Part shown: piece by piece, positions 63,048-64,000 of the stretch
How the letters are laid out: every line of letters begins with the position of its first letter
Numbering within the stretch: position 1 is the first letter of the stretch
NCBI RefSeq assembly: GCF_025133575.1
Contig: NZ_CP104011.1
Location: 248,001-312,000, forward strand
DNA length: 64,000 nt
DNA from: Pseudomonas sp. GCEP-101
GTDB taxonomy: Bacteria > Pseudomonadota > Gammaproteobacteria > Pseudomonadales > Pseudomonadaceae
Direction of reading: 5' to 3'
Position numbers and translations under genes: made by a program
Notes under the pieces: model-generated
The model's database searches: none
Told to the model about the DNA's origin: nothing
Seen by the model: only the letters and a program-made list of their open reading frames with translations

Positions 63048-64000
63048 CCATGCCCAATGGCTTCAGCGCCGCCGACGCCGAGCGCCTGAGCGAACAGGAA
63101 CGCCACCTGATCGAGCGCCGCGCGCGCCTGCTCGGCCCGGCCTACCGGCTGTTCTACGAGCGCCCGCTGCACACCGTGCGCGGCGAGGGCGTATGGCTCT
63201 ACGACAACCAGGGCAACCGCTACCTGGACGCCTACAACAACGTCGCCTCCATCGGCCACTGCCACCCGCGCGTGGTGCAGGCCATCGCCAGCCAGGCGGC
63301 CGTGTTGAACACCCACACGCGTTATTTGCAGGAAGGCATCCTCGACTACGCCGAGGACCTGCTCGGCACCTTCCCCGCCGGCCTGGACCAGGTGATGTTC
63401 ACCTGCACCGGCAGCGAAGCCAACGACCTCGCCCTGCGCATCGCCCGCCAGTACACCGGCGGCACCGGGGTGATCATCACCCGCTTCGCCTACCACGGCG
63501 TCACCGGCAGCATTGCCGAGCTGTCGCCGTCCCTCGGCGCGGGCATCACCCTCCCCGCACACGCGCGCACCGTGATTGCGCCAGACGCTTACCGGCTGGG
63601 TGCGGAAAACGTCGGCAAGCTGTTCGCCGACGACGTGCGCGCCGCCATCGCCGACCTGCGCGCCCACGGCATCAAGCCCGCCGCCCTGCTGCTCGACGGC
63701 ATCTTCGCCAGCGACGGCGTGCAGGCCGGCCCCGCCGGCTTCCTCACCGAAGCGGTGAAGGTCGCCCAGGAGGAAGGCCTGCTCTACATCGCCGACGAAG
63801 TGCAAAGCGGCTTCGCCCGCACCGGCGATGCCATGTGGGGCTTCCAGCGCCACGGCGTGCAGCCGGACCTGGTCACCCTGGGCAAGCCCATGGGCAACGG
63901 CCAGCCGATCGCCGGCGTGGTGGTACGCCCCCAAATCCTCGAACGCTTCGGCCGCGAGGTGCGCTACTTCAACACCTTCGGCGGCAACCCGGTGTCCTGC
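63044..64000 (+). CDS. Class III PLP-dependent aminotransferase/phospholyase (cut by window end)
   Basis: The first 319 codons of a class III (fold type I) PLP enzyme; the frame is still open at base 64000. Seen are YRLFYERPLHTVRGEGVWLY, YNNVASIGHCHPRVVQAIAS, TGSEANDLALRIAR, DEVQSGFARTGD and LGKPMGNGQPIAGV, the last with the PLP-binding Lys. The ATG at 63044 overlaps the kinase stop. The SIGHCHP and GKPMGNG forms are those of the AGXT2L group (ethanolamine-phosphate and phosphohydroxylysine phospholyases), so it may eliminate phosphate and ammonia from the kinase product rather than transaminate. Confidence 0.88.
   Translation, partial: MTMPNGFSAADAERLSEQERHLIERRARLLGPAYRLFYERPLHTVRGEGVWLYDNQGNRYLDAYNNVASIGHCHPRVVQAIASQAAVLNTHTRYLQEGILDYAEDLLGTFPAGLDQVMFTCTGSEANDLALRIARQYTGGTGVIITRFAYHGVTGSIAELSPSLGAGITLPAHARTVIAPDAYRLGAENVGKLFADDVRAAIADLRAHGIKPAALLLDGIFASDGVQAGPAGFLTEAVKVAQEEGLLYIADEVQSGFARTGDAMWGFQRHGVQPDLVTLGKPMGNGQPIAGVVVRPQILERFGREVRYFNTFGGNPVSC

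Overview
The window is chromosomal DNA of a high-GC gammaproteobacterium, almost certainly a Pseudomonas of the P. aeruginosa / P. nitroreducens / P. citronellolis type. The support is dense REP elements of the TAGGAGCGAGC...GCTCGCTCCTA kind, a decayed REP-associated transposase, an OprD-family chitoporin, a 620-residue spermidine dehydrogenase like SpdH, and the xenA-like / recJ / yaeQ neighbourhood. No rRNA, tRNA, CRISPR array, prophage or complete insertion sequence was seen.

Region 1 (1-16.2 kb) is a catabolic island for an unidentified, probably nitrogen-containing substrate. It holds two closely related flavin reductases, a carboxymuconolactone-decarboxylase-like protein, a GntR/FCD regulator with a zinc-ribbon Nudix hydrolase, a four-gene PotD-type ABC importer, a RibB with a degenerate second domain, a DUF1330 protein, an NCS1 permease, a dCache chemoreceptor and a luciferase-like FMN-dependent monooxygenase. 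Five intergenic copies of one operator-like motif (TATTATGGTATWCCA, core TGGTATACCA) lie upstream of the importer, ribB/DUF1330, the permease, the second reductase and the receptor/monooxygenase pair. I read this as one regulon joining uptake, chemotaxis, flavin supply and oxygenation, and it is the strongest candidate for an undescribed system here. Inside it, a frameshifted RAYT transposase sits among REP modules that each carry a copy of the transposase 3' end.

Region 2 (16.4-34 kb) holds an MHS-family transporter and a GMC oxidoreductase with a divergent LysR gene; a chitooligosaccharide operon (porin, small lipoprotein, GH20 hexosaminidase); an unknown membrane protein; two tandem TPR/O-GlcNAc-transferase-like proteins; ecotin; and two DUF533 (YebE-like) paralogues.

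Region 3 (33.8-46.8 kb) is a polyamine catabolism locus: a LysR regulator, two gamma-aminobutyraldehyde-type dehydrogenases, a YdcSTUV-like ABC importer, spermidine dehydrogenase, an exported SnoaL-like protein and an unusual soluble chemoreceptor-like protein with its signalling segment at the N-terminus. A perfect 19-bp palindrome precedes the first dehydrogenase, and an imperfect copy precedes the LysR gene.

Region 4 (46.9-58.7 kb) contains a small helical protein, a PEGA / lipoprotein / exported-protein trio, an XenA-type old yellow enzyme, a Fur-like mini-regulator coupled to an exported protein, recJ, yaeQ, a membrane GGDEF protein and a CaiB/BaiF CoA-transferase. Region 5 (59-64 kb) is a second amine-type catabolic cluster: GntR/FCD regulator, SDR dehydrogenase, PotD-like binding protein, an APH-fold kinase and a class III PLP enzyme cut by the window end. 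A perfect ATGATGCATCAT palindrome marks its divergent promoter region.
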